A DNA stretch of 64,000 nt from Aphelocoma coerulescens (GCF_041296385.1 NC_091016.1:13245497-13309496), one strand, 5' to 3'. Positions 43,401 through 57,219 are shown, counted from the first letter of the stretch. The notes: generated by a model not told the origin, from the sequence alone. Translations and numbers: made by a program.

Positions 43401-45636
43401 CACTGATGCCATGGTTTAACCTGAGCTCATCTTAGACAATCTAAATCAGGTTTTGTGGGAAGGGTAGTCACGACTACAGAGCAATACTCAGGGTAAACAC
43501 TTGAGGTGGTGGATGTTAGCTGAGCTCTGTTGGATGGCAGCATCATGCTACAGGCACTTGAGAGATCCCCGGGTGAGTGGGTGGGTGTGTCATTCCCCAT
43601 GGCTCCAGACATCCAAGTGCAAAGTCCTTTTTTGCCACTTGTGAATGCAGGCAAGGGCAAGTGACTTCAGGCTTTTGTGCTTCCCTTGTCTGGGCTTTCC
43701 ATGAAAAGGAAGGTGAAAATTGCTCCCCCCATGCTGTTCCTGAAGAGAATCCGAGCAGGAGCCCTTTTCATAAGGATGCTTTGCTGTAGGATCATCCATC
43801 TGCCCTAAGGTACCTGCTGAACCTTTTTGTCGAGTGGCAAAAGAGCGATGCAGACGTGGATCGGGCCAGCCATGCAGACCTGAGCACAAAATGCTGCCTT
43901 GTGATGCTGCTGCTGTGAGCAACAAAGACAAGGAAAAAAAAGGAGTAGAATTCAAATCCTGCCATTGCTTTCATGGTAATCAGCACGGCATTATGCAGAA
44001 TGATTTGTAATTTTACAGTGACAGCTATTATCTTCTGGCAGCCGCCATGACTTAAACAAATGTCTGATGTTGCAAGGGGCTGGGGGTTTGTGCCTTTGAC
44101 AAGAACCTCGGTTCAATAAGGAGCCCAAAGAGGGGGAGACGCTGCTCTGCAGTCCCCATTTCAGTCCTGGCCTGTGGATCATGGAATCCTTCCTTGGCGC
44201 CTGTGGTGGTGCTGTGATGTCAGCCTCACTTGAAATTCCTTCTGCAGAGCAATACAAGAAACACAACCTGTGGGCTTTGCTTTTAACATCCTCCTTTTCT
44301 TCCGATGGAGAAGTGTCCAGAATGAGAGGAGTTGCTGGGACAAACCCTACAGCCTGACCCAACATGGCAGATTTTGAATATGAATGAGAAATGTCAAAGT
44401 GATATCCGAGCTCTTACTTGGGCAAAAACTTCTATTTTTTTGATGCCTGCTAGAAAGGCAAAGCAGGCAGCAGGTGCCTGGGCAATAAGTGATCAAGTAA
44501 CTCCTCAGCTGTACAGGTTCACAAGAAATTGTCCAATATTCCTTGTGACTCACAAAACAAGGGAAGCAGGATACAGAAAACGAGAAATACTCTCTTTTGC
44601 CTTGAATTTGTTTGTCTTTTCAACTGAATTTCTCAGAAATCCAAATCCAGTGACTGGGAGAGCTTCAGCCTCATGAGCTGTCTGGTCCTGGACACTGAAG
44701 AGGATCAAACAAAAAATGGGACGAGGCTCCAGTGCTGGAATGCTCCAGTTCAGGTTCATTCATAATATTAATATTTCTCTTGCTATCAGGTCTTGTTCAT
44801 TCAAGATGCCTGGGGAGCTCAGGCCCTCCCACCAACCCTGCCAATCCACAGGGATTTCCTATAGTGCTATTTTTAGAAAATGTTTAGAATTTTGAATCGA
44901 TAAAAACTGCTTAGGTCAGAGTTCCATCTGTGTCAAGCCAGGCTGGTTTTCAATCAATCCCTTCATTAAATTTCCATGTCTTGATAGAAAATTAGTAAAA
45001 AGAAGGATTTTTTTATTTTGTAGGAAAAAAATTTGCCTTCCAAGCAAAGCAGATATAATTTGTCCAAAGTTGATCCACACTTACAGAACTTCTTTGGCTT
45101 CTGTGAATATTTTTAGTTTTTATCTGGCTACTTTTGATGGTTTATTTAAGGTGTTGTTGGCACAAGTGGGAGATTTCTGGGAACTTTTTAAAAGCTTTTA
45201 AGCTTTTTTGCTTTTATTCTGGAAGCTTTTGTGTGCCCAACAGCTGACAAGCTGTTTCCAGCTCTAGTGGCTTGTCCAATAAAATATATTAATGTTCCCT
45301 ACGGCCTTGATACATTTCTGTGATGCTCAGAAAAATTGAGGGCTGCAATTCCCACCTCAAAGCCTCTCACCAAGTACTCTGCCTGATATGTAAAAATCCC
45401 AGTGTCCTGAGGCATTTGTAATATAAAGTTGAGGTTATATAACGCACCATCCCCTTCAATCCTGATCAGGACAGATCCAAGGTCATTTCCCTGGTAACTT
45501 CAGGAGACTTTGGCACAAACCCATGGCTTCTTTTTTTATAATTACAGGCCACTTTTGAAAATCTTGCCTGATACCACCAAAATTTCCTCAACCCAAGGAG
45601 AGATGTTTTTCAAAATTTTTTCCTTGCAATGCTTCT

Positions 45637-45652
45637 CCCCCCCCCCCCCCCC
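45637..45652 (+). repeat. Poly-C homopolymer (16 C)
   Basis: An uninterrupted run of C, followed after ATG by five more C. Homopolymer length here is prone to sequencing error. Confidence 0.9.
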
Positions 45653-46506
45653 ATGCCCCCAGGTGCTCCTTTTTTAGGGTGAAGAGGTGCTGGCATCTCT
45701 TTTGAGGTGTTCCATGCGTCCAGCACACGAGATCCAATAGGAGGTGGCACAGTGGGTCCCTCAAAGCAAAGGGACATTTCCCCCAGCTGGCTCTGGCACA
45801 TCTGGCTGGGATTTTATGCCCAGTTTTTTTGGTCTGAAGGCACATAAGCCTTGCCAGCTGGTAGATAAACATCAAACCAGCCCTGTCCAGGTAAAGCCAT
45901 TTTTACTTATTTCAAAGATGTGGCTATTCTCCTCAGTGGGCACGGCTCCACAGTGTCTCCATTCCCCTCCTTCACAAGCCCTGGCTGGGCCCTGGGGTCC
46001 TTCAATGTTTGAGATCTTCCTTTTAATCTCAGGTTTAGCCTTGAGAAGAGTAAACTCTTTGCAGCCTGAGTGGAGCCAGCCAGGAGCTACTCCCCAATAA
46101 ACATCTTGTCCTTTGTTTTGCCCAGCAATGTTATCTAGGTCATTGTTTTGCCTTTCCTGCTCTGCCCCACTCAAGGTGGCTGAAACCACATAGAAACCAT
46201 AAAATGGGGATCTCCCAGTTTTCAGGGCCCATCTTCACCCATTCTTTGGATGCTCACCTCACCTTCTCCATCCTTATTCCCACCACACTGAGATCTCCTG
46301 AGATTCCTCACTTCCTCATGGCAGTGTCTCACCAACTCCCCATGGGTAGGATTTGCTGGGGTCATTCTGCACAGAGGACATGGCCAGATCCTTATCTTGC
46401 TATGGCATCTGGTGGGCAGTGGCATGTCCCTCAAACACCTAAACGCTGTCTCTGTAAAGAAATCAACCCTCTAGGGCTCAGCTGTAACAGTGAGCAGGTC
46501 TGTGTG

Positions 46507-46525
46507 AAAAAAAAAAAAAAAAAAA
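46507..46525 (+). repeat. Poly-A homopolymer (19 A)
   Basis: An uninterrupted run of A. No retroposed gene body or target-site duplication was recognised around it, so it is listed only as a homopolymer. Confidence 0.9.
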
Positions 46526-49500
46526 TTCAAAGAGAGTTGACTTTTATCTCCCCACTCAGCTCTGTGTTTACCTCTGAACATCAGCACTCATGGCAGGACT
46601 GCGTTTCCATGTAGCACACGCTCCCCTTAGATAATTACACTTAATTGCTGGTGTTGGTGGCTCAGACGCCTGCCAGGCTCCACCATGGTTCCACCAGCAG
46701 CGCTCGGGAGCTGAGCAGGGCCACCACGCGTGGTCCACGCTGCAGCCCGAGCGTGCCTGGTGCCATTCGCACCTCCTCCCTGCTCCCTTGGCTGCTCTGG
46801 GAAAAGCAGAAAGGCCCAGGATCTGCTATGGTAGGATGCAGAGGTCTGCCCCAGCTTGCAGGCCAGTAGTTATCTGTGAAGTGGGAATAGCCCCTTTCAT
46901 CTCAGCCAATTAACTCCGAAGGATAAAGATGGTGACTGAGCGACAGCAGCTGAGTTTATCACAGCTTTCAGTTTAGAAGAAACAACCCGCTAATGTACGC
47001 TCTGAGCAGATGGATGTCACACAAGCCAGGGTTTTAGGAAGCATTCCCGATTTTTCCAGACTTCTCTTCTTAAGGCCTTCCCATTGCCTTTTCTGAGCTC
47101 CACGGAGATCAGCAAGGACCAAAGTGGAATGGTGGGGGAGCAGCAGCCAAGGAAAGGTAGGAAGGACTGGCTGGAAACCCTCTGACCCAGGATGGGGAGC
47201 CCTGAGGCTGGTGTAACTTCTGCCCGTGGGGAACTGCAACAGATAACCCTCCCCCATCAGGAAGGGATTTGCACCTGGAGCCATTGTTCCTGTGCTCACA
47301 CTGCTTTTCTCACCTGGAAAATGCCCTCCTCCAGGGAAGGACCCCACAGAGCTTTATGAAGGCAGCAGTCTCACCCCAGCACATAACTGAGATGCCAGAT
47401 TTGCAACAGCCTCTAACACAAACATTTTGTTTATTGCTCAAATGGAGTATGAAGAGAATCACTCTTTTTCTGCCTTATTACTGAAGCCCTTGGCTTGTTC
47501 TTACATAGTTTCTGAAATGCCCAACCCTGCAGGAAGTTTAACAAGGGCTTGGTGTTCTGCCCTTAGGGTATGAATCAGTGTGAGTGGGCACAGGATAACT
47601 CATAGCCTGCCTGCCTGCTCACTTAAGGATCTGCTCTTTGCACAGCACCAGAAACAGGGCTTTATTACCAAATAAGCCTTCATTCCTGAAATCATCTACC
47701 CCAGCACTCTGAATATCAAGAGATAAATACTAATTTCAATGTTTCCCTGAGCCACGCTCACAGAACTTGTTCACGGCGTTTATCTGTATAATTTCAGCCA
47801 AAAATTGTTTTAATACTTCTTCTTTGTAATTATTTGAAAAAGCCACTGCAATGTGCCACCTGCCCCTCTGCACAATGTGCTTGTCCCCTTCTTTTTACTG
47901 GCAGCTACAGGAACCAGATGCTGAGGTGAGGAAGATAATTCCCCCAGGCAAGGAACATCTGGCTCTTTGGCAAACTCCAAAGACCGTTGTGTCAACCAGC
48001 CTCTCTGGTGTGGATTCTGGTTGTACAATGAGGTTGTATATGGGCTGGCACAAAAAGCTTGCTCTTCCCCATCACCTCCCGTCTTCAGGTGGCTTTTGAA
48101 TGTAGAAGATTGGTTGCTTTGCCCAAAAGACCTGGTTTCTTGAAAGCTTCTCAGCTTATCTATGCTGTCCTTTTTTCTCAGCTGAACCCTTTGCTAGCCT
48201 CAGACCTAACCACATTTCTGCTATGCACAGTGGCTTCTTTTTTCCTCGGAAAAGGTTCATGCACTGACCTTTTCCCCACACAGCTCACTTTTGCCTTCTG
48301 TCTGTCTCACCCAACTTCAAGCAGTTCCCTGAAAAACCTAAATAAGGCATTTTGTCATCCTGGATTGTCCCTGAAGTCATCGCCACAGAAGACAGAAGAG
48401 ATATTTCTCCCAGCAGGAGTTACAGCTGGGCACAATGGTGTTCTCTAGGTCTTTCTTTCTATTTGAGTGACCATGGTCCTATCTTGGATGGCTTAGTAGT
48501 ATGCAACAGTATGCAGGGTAGCTTAGAGCTGACTTGTAATTCACTTGTGCTATGATGATACCAGAGATGATTTGCCCAGGCATCACTCAGGTGATGTGGG
48601 CTATGGGGCAGGGTGGGATTCTTCAGGTCCCAAACCAGAAGGATTTTGTGGAATCTGCTTTGGGAGTGCATTTATGGGTATAAAAGAGCCGACAGCCACA
48701 GGAGGTACAAATGCAGTGAAGAAAGTAGCCTTTGACTAGTGTTATTTTTTTGGCTGGTGAAAAATATGCCTCTTGTCTTCTATCAAGTGCACTGAAATGA
48801 CTCCATTAAATTAAATAATTTCCTCCTCTTTTTAAAAAATTTTTTTCTTAAATATTCAGTGTTTTGTTTCATATAGTAACATTTGCTGAAGCAGAATGTC
48901 AAATCATTGTGGTAGAGCTAAACTATTGTGCCTTGAAGAGTTTTGCAAAAATACAGAGTTTTATATTAGATAAACATGGAGATCTTGGTTAGTCGGAGGT
49001 AGCAGCAAATGAGGCAGAAATAAAAAACTTGGAATGCTAAGAGACTGCTCTCTCTGTTTGGTTTGCTACTTACGTAGGAAGCATTCTTGAATTTATAGGA
49101 AACTTCCTATACACCCCTTCTTAAACTGACGCTGTGCTTTGCCAGGACCTGAAACGTAAAAATTAAAAATAATGGACTGTCCTGCATCAATTAGGAGACA
49201 CTTACGCCTTGAATGCCTCTTCTTTCTATTATTAATTGTCCTTTTCCCAGAATGGATTGTAAAAATGGGCTGCTTTGGAAAGTCTTCCCCAGTCTCCTGA
49301 TGGAAGGAGGCATGACAGACATGGTTTGGGTTCTACGTCTGGTTGCTTCTGAGGCACCTCTTGCCTGTTCCTTCTGCCTGCAGGAGAGGAGAGGGGTCCA
49401 AGAGCACAACTGCCAGGCCAGAAGTCAGGGTTTTCATGAGTTTCATCTCCAAACCCACTGAGATGTTCACGCTGAAGGGTTTCTCCCTCGGGGCTTTCAT

Positions 49501-50025
49501 TTCATCAGCTCTAGCTGAGCAAAGAGAGTGCGACCACCAGGTCCCTGTCACTGCTGTGGGCAACAGCCCCAGGAGACCAGGTGAGCTCAAAGCTAGCTCT
49601 GGAATAGCTGCTCTTCAAAAATGGCCATGCATTAAGTGTCTGAGTGGAAAAACTTCACTAAAAGGTGCATTGTGCTGCCTAAAAATAACTACCATGTCTT
49701 TGTCCAAACCACATCCCTCCAGAGGGCTCCAGTATTTAAGCACATTTGGATCTAAGAGGAATCCTAATCAGGGAGACATTTTGCTTTGGCCGCAGATCTC
49801 TCTGAAGTCACTGGGAAGCATCTGCAGAGGCGCTGGGAGGACTTGGCTGTCACCCATGCCTAGGCACTGCAGCAGCGAGTTGGCTCTTTGAGTGGTTTCC
49901 TTTAATTGGGGTGATTGCTCACATGCAGAAGAGCAAATTAAAATCCTGGGAGTTTGGCTGTATGGAGAAGCTCACGGCTGCCTGGGGAAGGCTGAGGGAC
50001 CGACAGAGAACCGTGGGCTCCTTTA

Positions 50026-50315
50026 GGTTAGAACAGGACTTTGAGGTCATCGAGTCCAGCCATTAACACAGCACTGCCAAGGCCACCACTAAACCGTGTC
50101 CCCAGGTGCCACATCTACACGTCTTTTAAATACCTCCAGGGATGGTGACTCCACCACTTCCCAAGGCAGCCTATTTCAGTGCTCCCCTAGAAGCTTCTCT
50201 AGACCCTTTCCCAGCTTTATTGGCCTCCTCTGGACATGCTCCAGCACCTCAATGTCTTTCTTGTAGTGAGGGCCCCAAAACCGAAGACAGGATTTGAGGT
50301 GCAGCCTCACTTGTG
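50026..50315 (-). mobile_element. CR1 LINE 3'-end fragment, antisense
   Basis: The sequence closely follows the antisense 3' end of avian CR1. It has the run from CATCGAGTCCAGCCATTAAC through GGGATGGTGACTCCACCACT to the right-hand portion mentioning TTTCTTGTAGTGAGGGCCCC and GGATTTGAGGTGCAGCCTCA. The 3' terminus is on the left. It is 5'-truncated, as most CR1 copies are. Edges are estimated to within about 15 bases. Confidence 0.88.
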
Positions 50316-52707
50316 CTGCATAAGGGGGACAATCACTGCTCTGGTCCTGCTGGCCACGCTGTTTCTGTGAGCGGGAGGTATCACTTGTCACCCAATCCCC
50401 TGTCCCATGGAAAAAGCTCCCCTCCAGACACCGTCTTTGCCTTTTCAAGAGTGTTTGACTGGAGGGAAGAGGCTCCCAGAATATGGTGTCTTACCATGGG
50501 CTGTCCCAGCATACTTTGGGGAGACCACAACATGCCACACTGAGCCTGTACCTCCAAACTCACTTCCCATCTGTTTCTTCTGTCAGAAGGATTCCTGTAC
50601 CTTCCCCCCCAAGTAGATGGATGGGATTTTGGCTGGGAAGGGTCAAGGTCCAGTTGAATCCAACAGATCCCCTTCCTCCTTCACCCTCACCCTGCCAGGG
50701 CTGTCCCTTGTGGAGCTCAGCTTTGCTCCTTCCATGATAGCAGACATTTAAAAAACTATTTAAAAAAATAAAAATAAAATTGTCCCAAAACTCTCTCACT
50801 CCCCAAAGCTCCTGTTTTTCTTTTCCCAGCAACTTTCTTTCTTTAAATTTAAGATGGTGCTGGTCACCTTTGCTCTAAAAATACACAAAGCTGCTGCATA
50901 ACTATTTTCCAAATAATTAATCTTTCCAGTGGAATAACTTAAAGCCTCACGTTTCCTGTTATGTTACACAGCTGCAATTTGTAACAAGAGATCCCGTGCT
51001 GAGCTACGTGGGCAGAGGGCCAAGGACGTGGTGCTTTACCTACACAAGAGCCCTACATAAATAATCCTTCCCTGCATGTTAAACAGTTAGGTACTGTTCG
51101 GTTCAAGAAAAAAAGGAGAGGGAAAACAAAAGCCTTTCTTTTGGTTGTCATTTCACAGTTTGGAGTTAAATTTTCAGTGGTAATCTGTTTTGTTTCGTAA
51201 GCTTCAGGGATTGGGAATGCCCCTTCTCAGCTGCCAGGGACATACATGCTCAGTTCCACTACCAATAGCTGTTTTATTGATTAATTCACATGTCACACAA
51301 ATATTTTGTCTGCCATAGAGCTTACAGCCTCCTGTATAACTGGGATCTCGAGATATGCCAAGTATAAGCAGAGTAATCCTTACTTCTCTGCCCAAAACCA
51401 GGCTTGGGTGGAAATTGTGGAAGATGGCCAGGGGATAAGGGATGTCGCTGGATGGGACAGCCCTTGGAGGGCCACTGGAGCCAGGCATAAATCAGAGCCA
51501 CCCTGAGATGGCAAGAAAGGATGCCAGGAGCTACACTGGTCCCCTGCCAGCTCCAGCATGAGGACAGCCCTGAGGTGATATAAAGCCTCCCTTGGCAAAC
51601 CTTTCTGCCTCCTCTGCCTGGCACAACATGCAGCTCCCATCATGCTGGAATGTGGGGGTCTGGCCTCCCAAACTCACTGAGTGTCTCCTTTCATGTGTGT
51701 TTTACATATCCCTAATAACAGCATCATAAGTACTGTGGGGTGAATGCAGGGCTTAGCTGAAGCAGTAGCAGCGTTTATGGGAGTTATAAATCATCATCAG
51801 AATCATGCATACTGCTATTGTACTTTCAGGATAACAGTGAGAAGGACTGGGACATGGCATAAATCAGTTGTAAATTGTTGTCTTATCAAATTGAGGGGAA
51901 GGATTTCAAAGGCTTTCAGCAAAAGCACTTAAGCATAGTGTGCACGCTCACGGGTCAACCTCCTGGTTTCATCCCTAAAGATACAGGTACGAGCTTGGCA
52001 GAAGTTTGCAGTGGGATGGGAGGGTCTGGAAGCATCTAAACCAGTTCAGCACCTAACCTCCTGTGCTGTCAGTGAAATTTTAGGCATCATTCACTTCCAG
52101 ACCACTAAATACACTCAAAGAATCTAACCTGTGGTTAATGGGACTAACATGAGGGAGGTGGGATGGACTGGAGGATGTGTCCCTTGTAAGAGCAGGTGCT
52201 GCTGCTTGCCTCCTCTTTTTGGTGAGGAGATGAGGGTCTGAGTGCACTCTGTAAAAATCACAGTTCACTCAGCCCAGCAAGGCAGTGAGCCAGGAAAGAT
52301 TACTTCCAGCACCTCCCAAATTTGAAGGATACTCCTATCTGTTTGTGGGAGGTACCATGAGATTTCCAGGTGATGGAGTGGTCTTGCTGGGAAGAGGGAG
52401 TGAGGAGACTGCAGGCAGTGGTTTCCCTTGGCCCTACCCATGGCTTGTACTCACACTGATGGGATTTACCCCAGGTGATGGAGAAGAGAAAAGCCTGGTG
52501 CCCATGTCAGGACCAGTCCCAGCTGGTCAAGTCTGCTGCCCTGGTCACATCACACAAATCAGCTGCAATAAACCTTCAAAAGGGAAACAATTTGAAATTA
52601 GGCAAACAGGAGAACAGCTTCCAAAAGGCATGAAAATTAGCTCGTTTCATGCTTAGAATAACCCCATTACCTCAATATGCTGAATGAATTATGCCAAACT
52701 TCCCATG

Positions 52708-52723
52708 CACACACACACACACA
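52708..52723 (+). repeat. (CA)8 microsatellite
   Basis: Eight uninterrupted CA units. Confidence 0.9.
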
Positions 52724-55585
52724 GAATCCCCCTTTGGGCTACTTGACAACAGTGAGAAATTTCAGAAGAAACAGCTCCCGAAAAGAGAGAATTTGAAACA
52801 AAAGTGTTCTTTGGAGCAGAAATACAAAGTGTGTATCATCATGCTTTGATTTTTAGAATGGCAATTGTTCTCCTTATTGTGAAATACATTTCTTTTGTAC
52901 CATCAAATTCTTGAAAAAAAGCTTAATCTTGCACACATTGTGCATCAGGAAACTTCTCAAATGAAGACCTCTTTGAGACACTGATCAATGCAGTGGTGAG
53001 GAAGGCCAAGAGGGAAAAAAAAAGCAGCTCAGAGAGGGAAAATTATTTCCTTCCGGACTGAGAGGGCTATTTATTGTAAGCAAGGATGGGGGGAGCTTAC
53101 GCTGCATTATGAGAAATGATGTTTGTGACTTAACTTCTCCTATGTAAGACCAGAGCTGGGGGGGCTGCACCCAGGTAAAGCAGCTGTAGAGGTAATTGTG
53201 CTTCAAGAGTGTTTAATGTTCTCCTCACACATGGGTGCTGTCAAACTCCACACATCTTTAAGAGCTTAAAAACCTGTTTGTGAACTTTTTTATTGCAAAG
53301 CACAGAATAAAATGCTGGACTTGCATGAAATCCTTGCCTTTTCCTCGTGTCTGCTCTTAGGTGCTTCTGCATATGTGACTAAACCATGAGTCCACTTTTT
53401 TCATCAGAGTGATCCATGTCACCTGGAAATGACAGCACAACTCTTATTAGACATCAGAGAATCCCTACCAGCAAATTGGCCCAACCCTGGGAAAACTTCT
53501 ACCCTTTCTTGCATGGAAGAGACACAAATCCAGGGTCAAATTGGATATACTTTTTCCACCACTTGCAGAAGTTTGGCTATTTTCTTCCAAGTTTGAAGCA
53601 GTGGGTGGCAAATCTTGGAGAAGAAATGGAAAGGACACGATGGGAGGTCATATATGGCTAGGGAAAGGAATGTAGCAGGAAAGTTGATGAACTGGTGAAA
53701 AGAAGAAGCAAGCAACCAAAAAGTGAAATAAACTTACAGAAACATGGAGAAGTTCCAGTGAAAGGGGAAAGAGAAACAATCTGGGAATGTCAGGCAGCAA
53801 TGTGGACAGTATATTTAGTTAAGCCATTGACACTGGTGGGAAAAGTGACAATTGCAGGGTTTAGGTCTTAATCCAACAAGGGAATTTCAGCACGGGCTTA
53901 TTTTTAGACATGTGAGTAATCCTCATGATTTCAGTTCAGAAACGTAGATCCCAGCTCGTATCATCCTGTTGTCAGTGTGGACCTCACTGTTAGGAAAAAA
54001 AAATGTTTTAAGCCTCTTTTAAGTCACATTTTATTTTTCCCTGTGAAAAAAATATACATGCCCAAATTTATTCAGATTAATAAGGACGTGGAGGTGGCTG
54101 TTTTGAGCTGGGGAAAAAGGGGTTTGAGGTTTCCTGTGGGCTGAGACAGGTCTGCCTGGGGAGGCTGCTCCTGCTCCGGTTGTGTTTTGCTGAGAGCAGG
54201 CAGAGCCGGAAAAGCAGAATGATGGAGACACTTCTGGCACGATGGAGTGTGCAGCAGGACATGGGCACCCAAGACATCACATCCTCAGGAGTGGGACTTG
54301 TCTGGTGTGGAGAAAACAGGACAGGTCACGACTGTGTCCACCCCAGGCTCTTGCAACCTGTACAGAAGATGGCTTGGATGGAAAGAGAAACAGAAGAGCA
54401 CATCTGAGGGGGAGCATTGAACATTCAGTGTACAATTAATTATATTTACATTTGAGATGAGATAATATTATTATAGTGATTTATTGATTGCTTCCAAGTC
54501 CACTGTCTCCTCCTAAAAGTCAGACTAGACAGAAGTTTCATATAAAGTATTTTATTCACTGGATTTTAGGGTGTTTTTTTTGGAGGGGGAGGCAGGATTG
54601 CTAGATCTTTCTGCATCCATCCTTTTAAAATGCTTTCAACAATAAGTGTTTTGAAGCTTTCAGACCCTGAGAAAACAGTGATGCTTGGAGTCACCCACCT
54701 TCAAGTGAGCTGTTCCTACGTGGAGATGGTCCTACTCTCTCTCAGTGACATTTTATCACTTGCTGCAAGCACTGCAGTGTCCCCTGACAAAGCAAAGCCC
54801 ACCACGGGCTGTTCCTTATGTGTCAGTGATCTCCACTGACACCAGAAAGATTAACCACAACCTCATTATCCCCTTTTTGTGCTGGGCTTTGTACTGGTAA
54901 ACCTGCTGGCTATTGAAATACCCACAGAAAACTGCACCTCCTCCTGCAGAGGTTGCACTTAGCCAACTCCACATGGCTCCAGAGCTTCAACATCATCAGG
55001 GAATTTAGGAAATTAGGATGCCTGAAGGGGTTGCTGGATGCAGTGCAATGTCACGGGGAGATGGTTCCTCCACTGGACATTGATGTGGCACCTGTGGGCC
55101 CCATGGAGAGCCCCAAATCTGGGAGAAATTATCACCTTCCTTGAAAGGGAGCACATCTCAAGGCATTGGCTGATCAGAAAGACCTGCCTGTGTCAGTCTG
55201 GCATCTTCTGCTGAACAGGTTGATTTTTAGCAAATAGACCCATATAAGAAGAATTTGTCAGCAGGTTACTCTGCTTCTTTCCATTGGATTGATGTCACCA
55301 ACTTCAACAATGTCCCAGAATTTAAAATTTATTTTGGAAGAGGGTTGAAACCAGTCAGATTTGGCTAGTCCATCCTCATTCTTTTATCAGTGACATCGTG
55401 AGTCACTGAAATTTAGGAAATCAGGAAAAGATAAGGAGAACTCCATTAACTGGGCTCCCACAAATATACATCAAATTGCATCTAAGTTTGCCAAACCTTC
55501 CAGGGAGGAATTAAGGAATACAAAACAGATGGAGAAATGACTGATATGAAGCAGGTCAGATGCTCAGAAAATATAGCAGTGTTGC

Positions 55586-55607
55586 AAAAAAAAAAAGGGG
55601 GGGGGGG
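55586..55607 (+). repeat. A11-G11 homopurine block
   Basis: Eleven A followed directly by eleven G. It is pure purine on one strand and error-prone in sequencing. Confidence 0.9.
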
Positions 55608-55957
55608 AATAACTGGAGTCTCATTTTAATCAGTATAAAAATTCATCCCCATGATTATGCAAGCATTTTATACTGTCTTAGATACAAGTTCTGTGGAAGA
55701 AGTGCTTTATCATACCGTGCTGCTATGGGGCTGAGAGCAGGAGCTCAAGAAAGCAAGGTCCAGGTCTTTTCTCACCCCAGCCCTGAAATCTGGATTAGAC
55801 AGCAATGGTTTAAAAAGATCAGGCAGGAGCAGCAGCTTTATTTACGGGAGGGTTATCACCATGGTGTGGTGTGATGGCAACAGCAATGGGAAATTTTGGC
55901 TAGAAATGCTCACTAGCATCCCTCAGACTTTTGCCTTTAGTCAGCTTTGAGAGCAGT

Positions 55958-55983
55958 GTTTAACCCTGCAGTTTAACCCTGCA
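55958..55983. repeat. 13-bp tandem duplication
   Basis: GTTTAACCCTGCA occurs twice in direct succession with no mismatch. Confidence 0.85.
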
Positions 55984-56240
55984 GAGAAGGGATCACTAAG
56001 TGGTGGCACTGACCCAGCCTGCACATCTTGCCCAACTTCAGCTCCTCTTCTTCCTCCTCTGACCTTTCACTATGGGGAGAGGAGGAGTGAGGTGGGGGAG
56101 CAAACAACACAGCAGGACTTCAGAAATCCTCCCAGCATCAAAGTCAGGGGGAGGCACAGACCTTGGACACCTATTTATTCCAGTAAGAAGCATTTATCAG
56201 TGCTAACCCGGCAGTCGCAAGAGCAGGAACCAGAATACAC

Positions 56241-56545
56241 TTAGCAACACTGGGGCGAGGCAAGGCGGCTCGTAGGGACGCGTGAATCATTTCCCCCCCT
56301 TTCCCCCCGAGCCTGACTGCGGCAGGCAGCCTTCAACCCCGTTTGCACCTCCCGGCCTCCCTCTCCCGGCTCCATCCCTGCCAAGCCCAGCTGCTCGGCT
56401 CGGGGTGCCGCCGCAGCTCCCGCTCCCCCTGGCACGGCTGCTGCGGAGCGGGGCCGGGGAGGGCCCTAGTGACGCACCCGATTGGTATTAGAAGACTTCA
56501 CTGGCTATTTATAGGCCCCCACCGACCGCAGAAAGCTCTTGGCCT
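56241..56545 (+). promoter_or_regulatory. Candidate promoter, unassigned
   Basis: A locally GC- and CpG-rich segment (about 56241-56470) leads into a motif series on the plus strand. These are a CRE/AP-1-like GTGACGCAC at about 56469-56477, an inverted CCAAT box (GATTGG, 56480-56485) and a TATA-like CTATTTATAG (56505-56514), which is also a MEF2-type sequence. Predicted initiation would be near 56535-56545. The order resembles a bona fide RNA polymerase II core promoter. It could be an alternative SERTAD2 start, a long non-coding RNA start or an enhancer; nothing in the window decides. Confidence 0.5.
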
Positions 56546-57214
56546 CGCTTTTTCTCCCTCCCTCCCTCCATCTCACTCACTGGCTTTAGCTCAGCACAGG
56601 AGGGGGAGCAAAAGAAATGCTGTCAGTAAACCAGCGAGTCCAAGTGCGACATTCCCAAGCACAGCAAAATTTCTGCTCCTCTGCTAGCGGATTCAGTCTG
56701 AACAAATTATTTCCAGCATGCCGGCCTTTCACTCTGGTGTTCTTTCCTCCTTTTCAGCCTGCATTTCTTTCCCGTTTTGCCTTTTTTTTTTTTTTTCCCT
56801 CTCTCTCTCTCTGCGCAGTTTCACTTTCCAGTTCCTGGCATTGGCTTGGCTGTTCCTCAGCAGGGCTGGATACAGACCAGAGAGGGGGAGACCTCTCTAT
56901 TGAGCTTGGCAGATTGCCCCAGTTCCTGCCAGGAGCTTCCCTGCGTGTCTCTCTCCAATACCCAGGCTGAGCCCTGACCCTTATTTTGGCCCACGACATC
57001 TGATGCTCTCCTGACTGCAGGGTCTGGCTTCAGCTCCCACGGTCACCGTCTGAAGGACAGACCCATGGTCCCCACCCTTGTCACCCACGTCTCTCCAGCC
57101 CCTGCCCTTTTCCCGTGCCGGTGGGTGAATCACTGAGGACTAAGCGGAGCTGTGGATGGAAACTGTACCCACGCATCGACCCTGGGTGCTCCTTCAGCGT
57201 GGATAACCACGGCA
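56540..57214 (+). other. Candidate non-coding first exon downstream of the 56.5 kb promoter
   Basis: A consensus donor (GCA|GTAAGT, GT at 57215-57216) lies about 675 bases after the candidate start. A strong pyrimidine tract ending in GCGCAG at about 56817 could act as an internal acceptor, giving either one long exon or a second exon of about 56818-57214. Open frames inside are not recognisable, so the transcript would be 5' UTR or non-coding. Transcription itself is inferred. Confidence 0.3.
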
Positions 57215-57219
57215 GTAAG

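Larger units (their letters stand above)
40491..50025. other. Intergenic DNA, no gene recognised
   Basis: About 9.5 kb without a supported gene. It contains a run of 16 C at 45637-45652, a run of 19 A at 46507-46525 and a stand-alone TATAAAAG at 48679-48686. A/T-rich segments near 45000-45250 and 48750-48900 show no recognisable repeat. Confidence 0.6.
50316..56240. other. Intergenic DNA, no gene recognised
   Basis: About 5.9 kb with no supported gene. It contains a CA microsatellite (52708-52723), an A11G11 homopurine block (55586-55607) and a 13-bp tandem duplication (55958-55983). Confidence 0.6.

Noticed and set aside
49343..49891. 182-codon plus-strand open frame
   Set aside because: No recognisable domain; it ends just before a CR1 fragment and has no exon structure.
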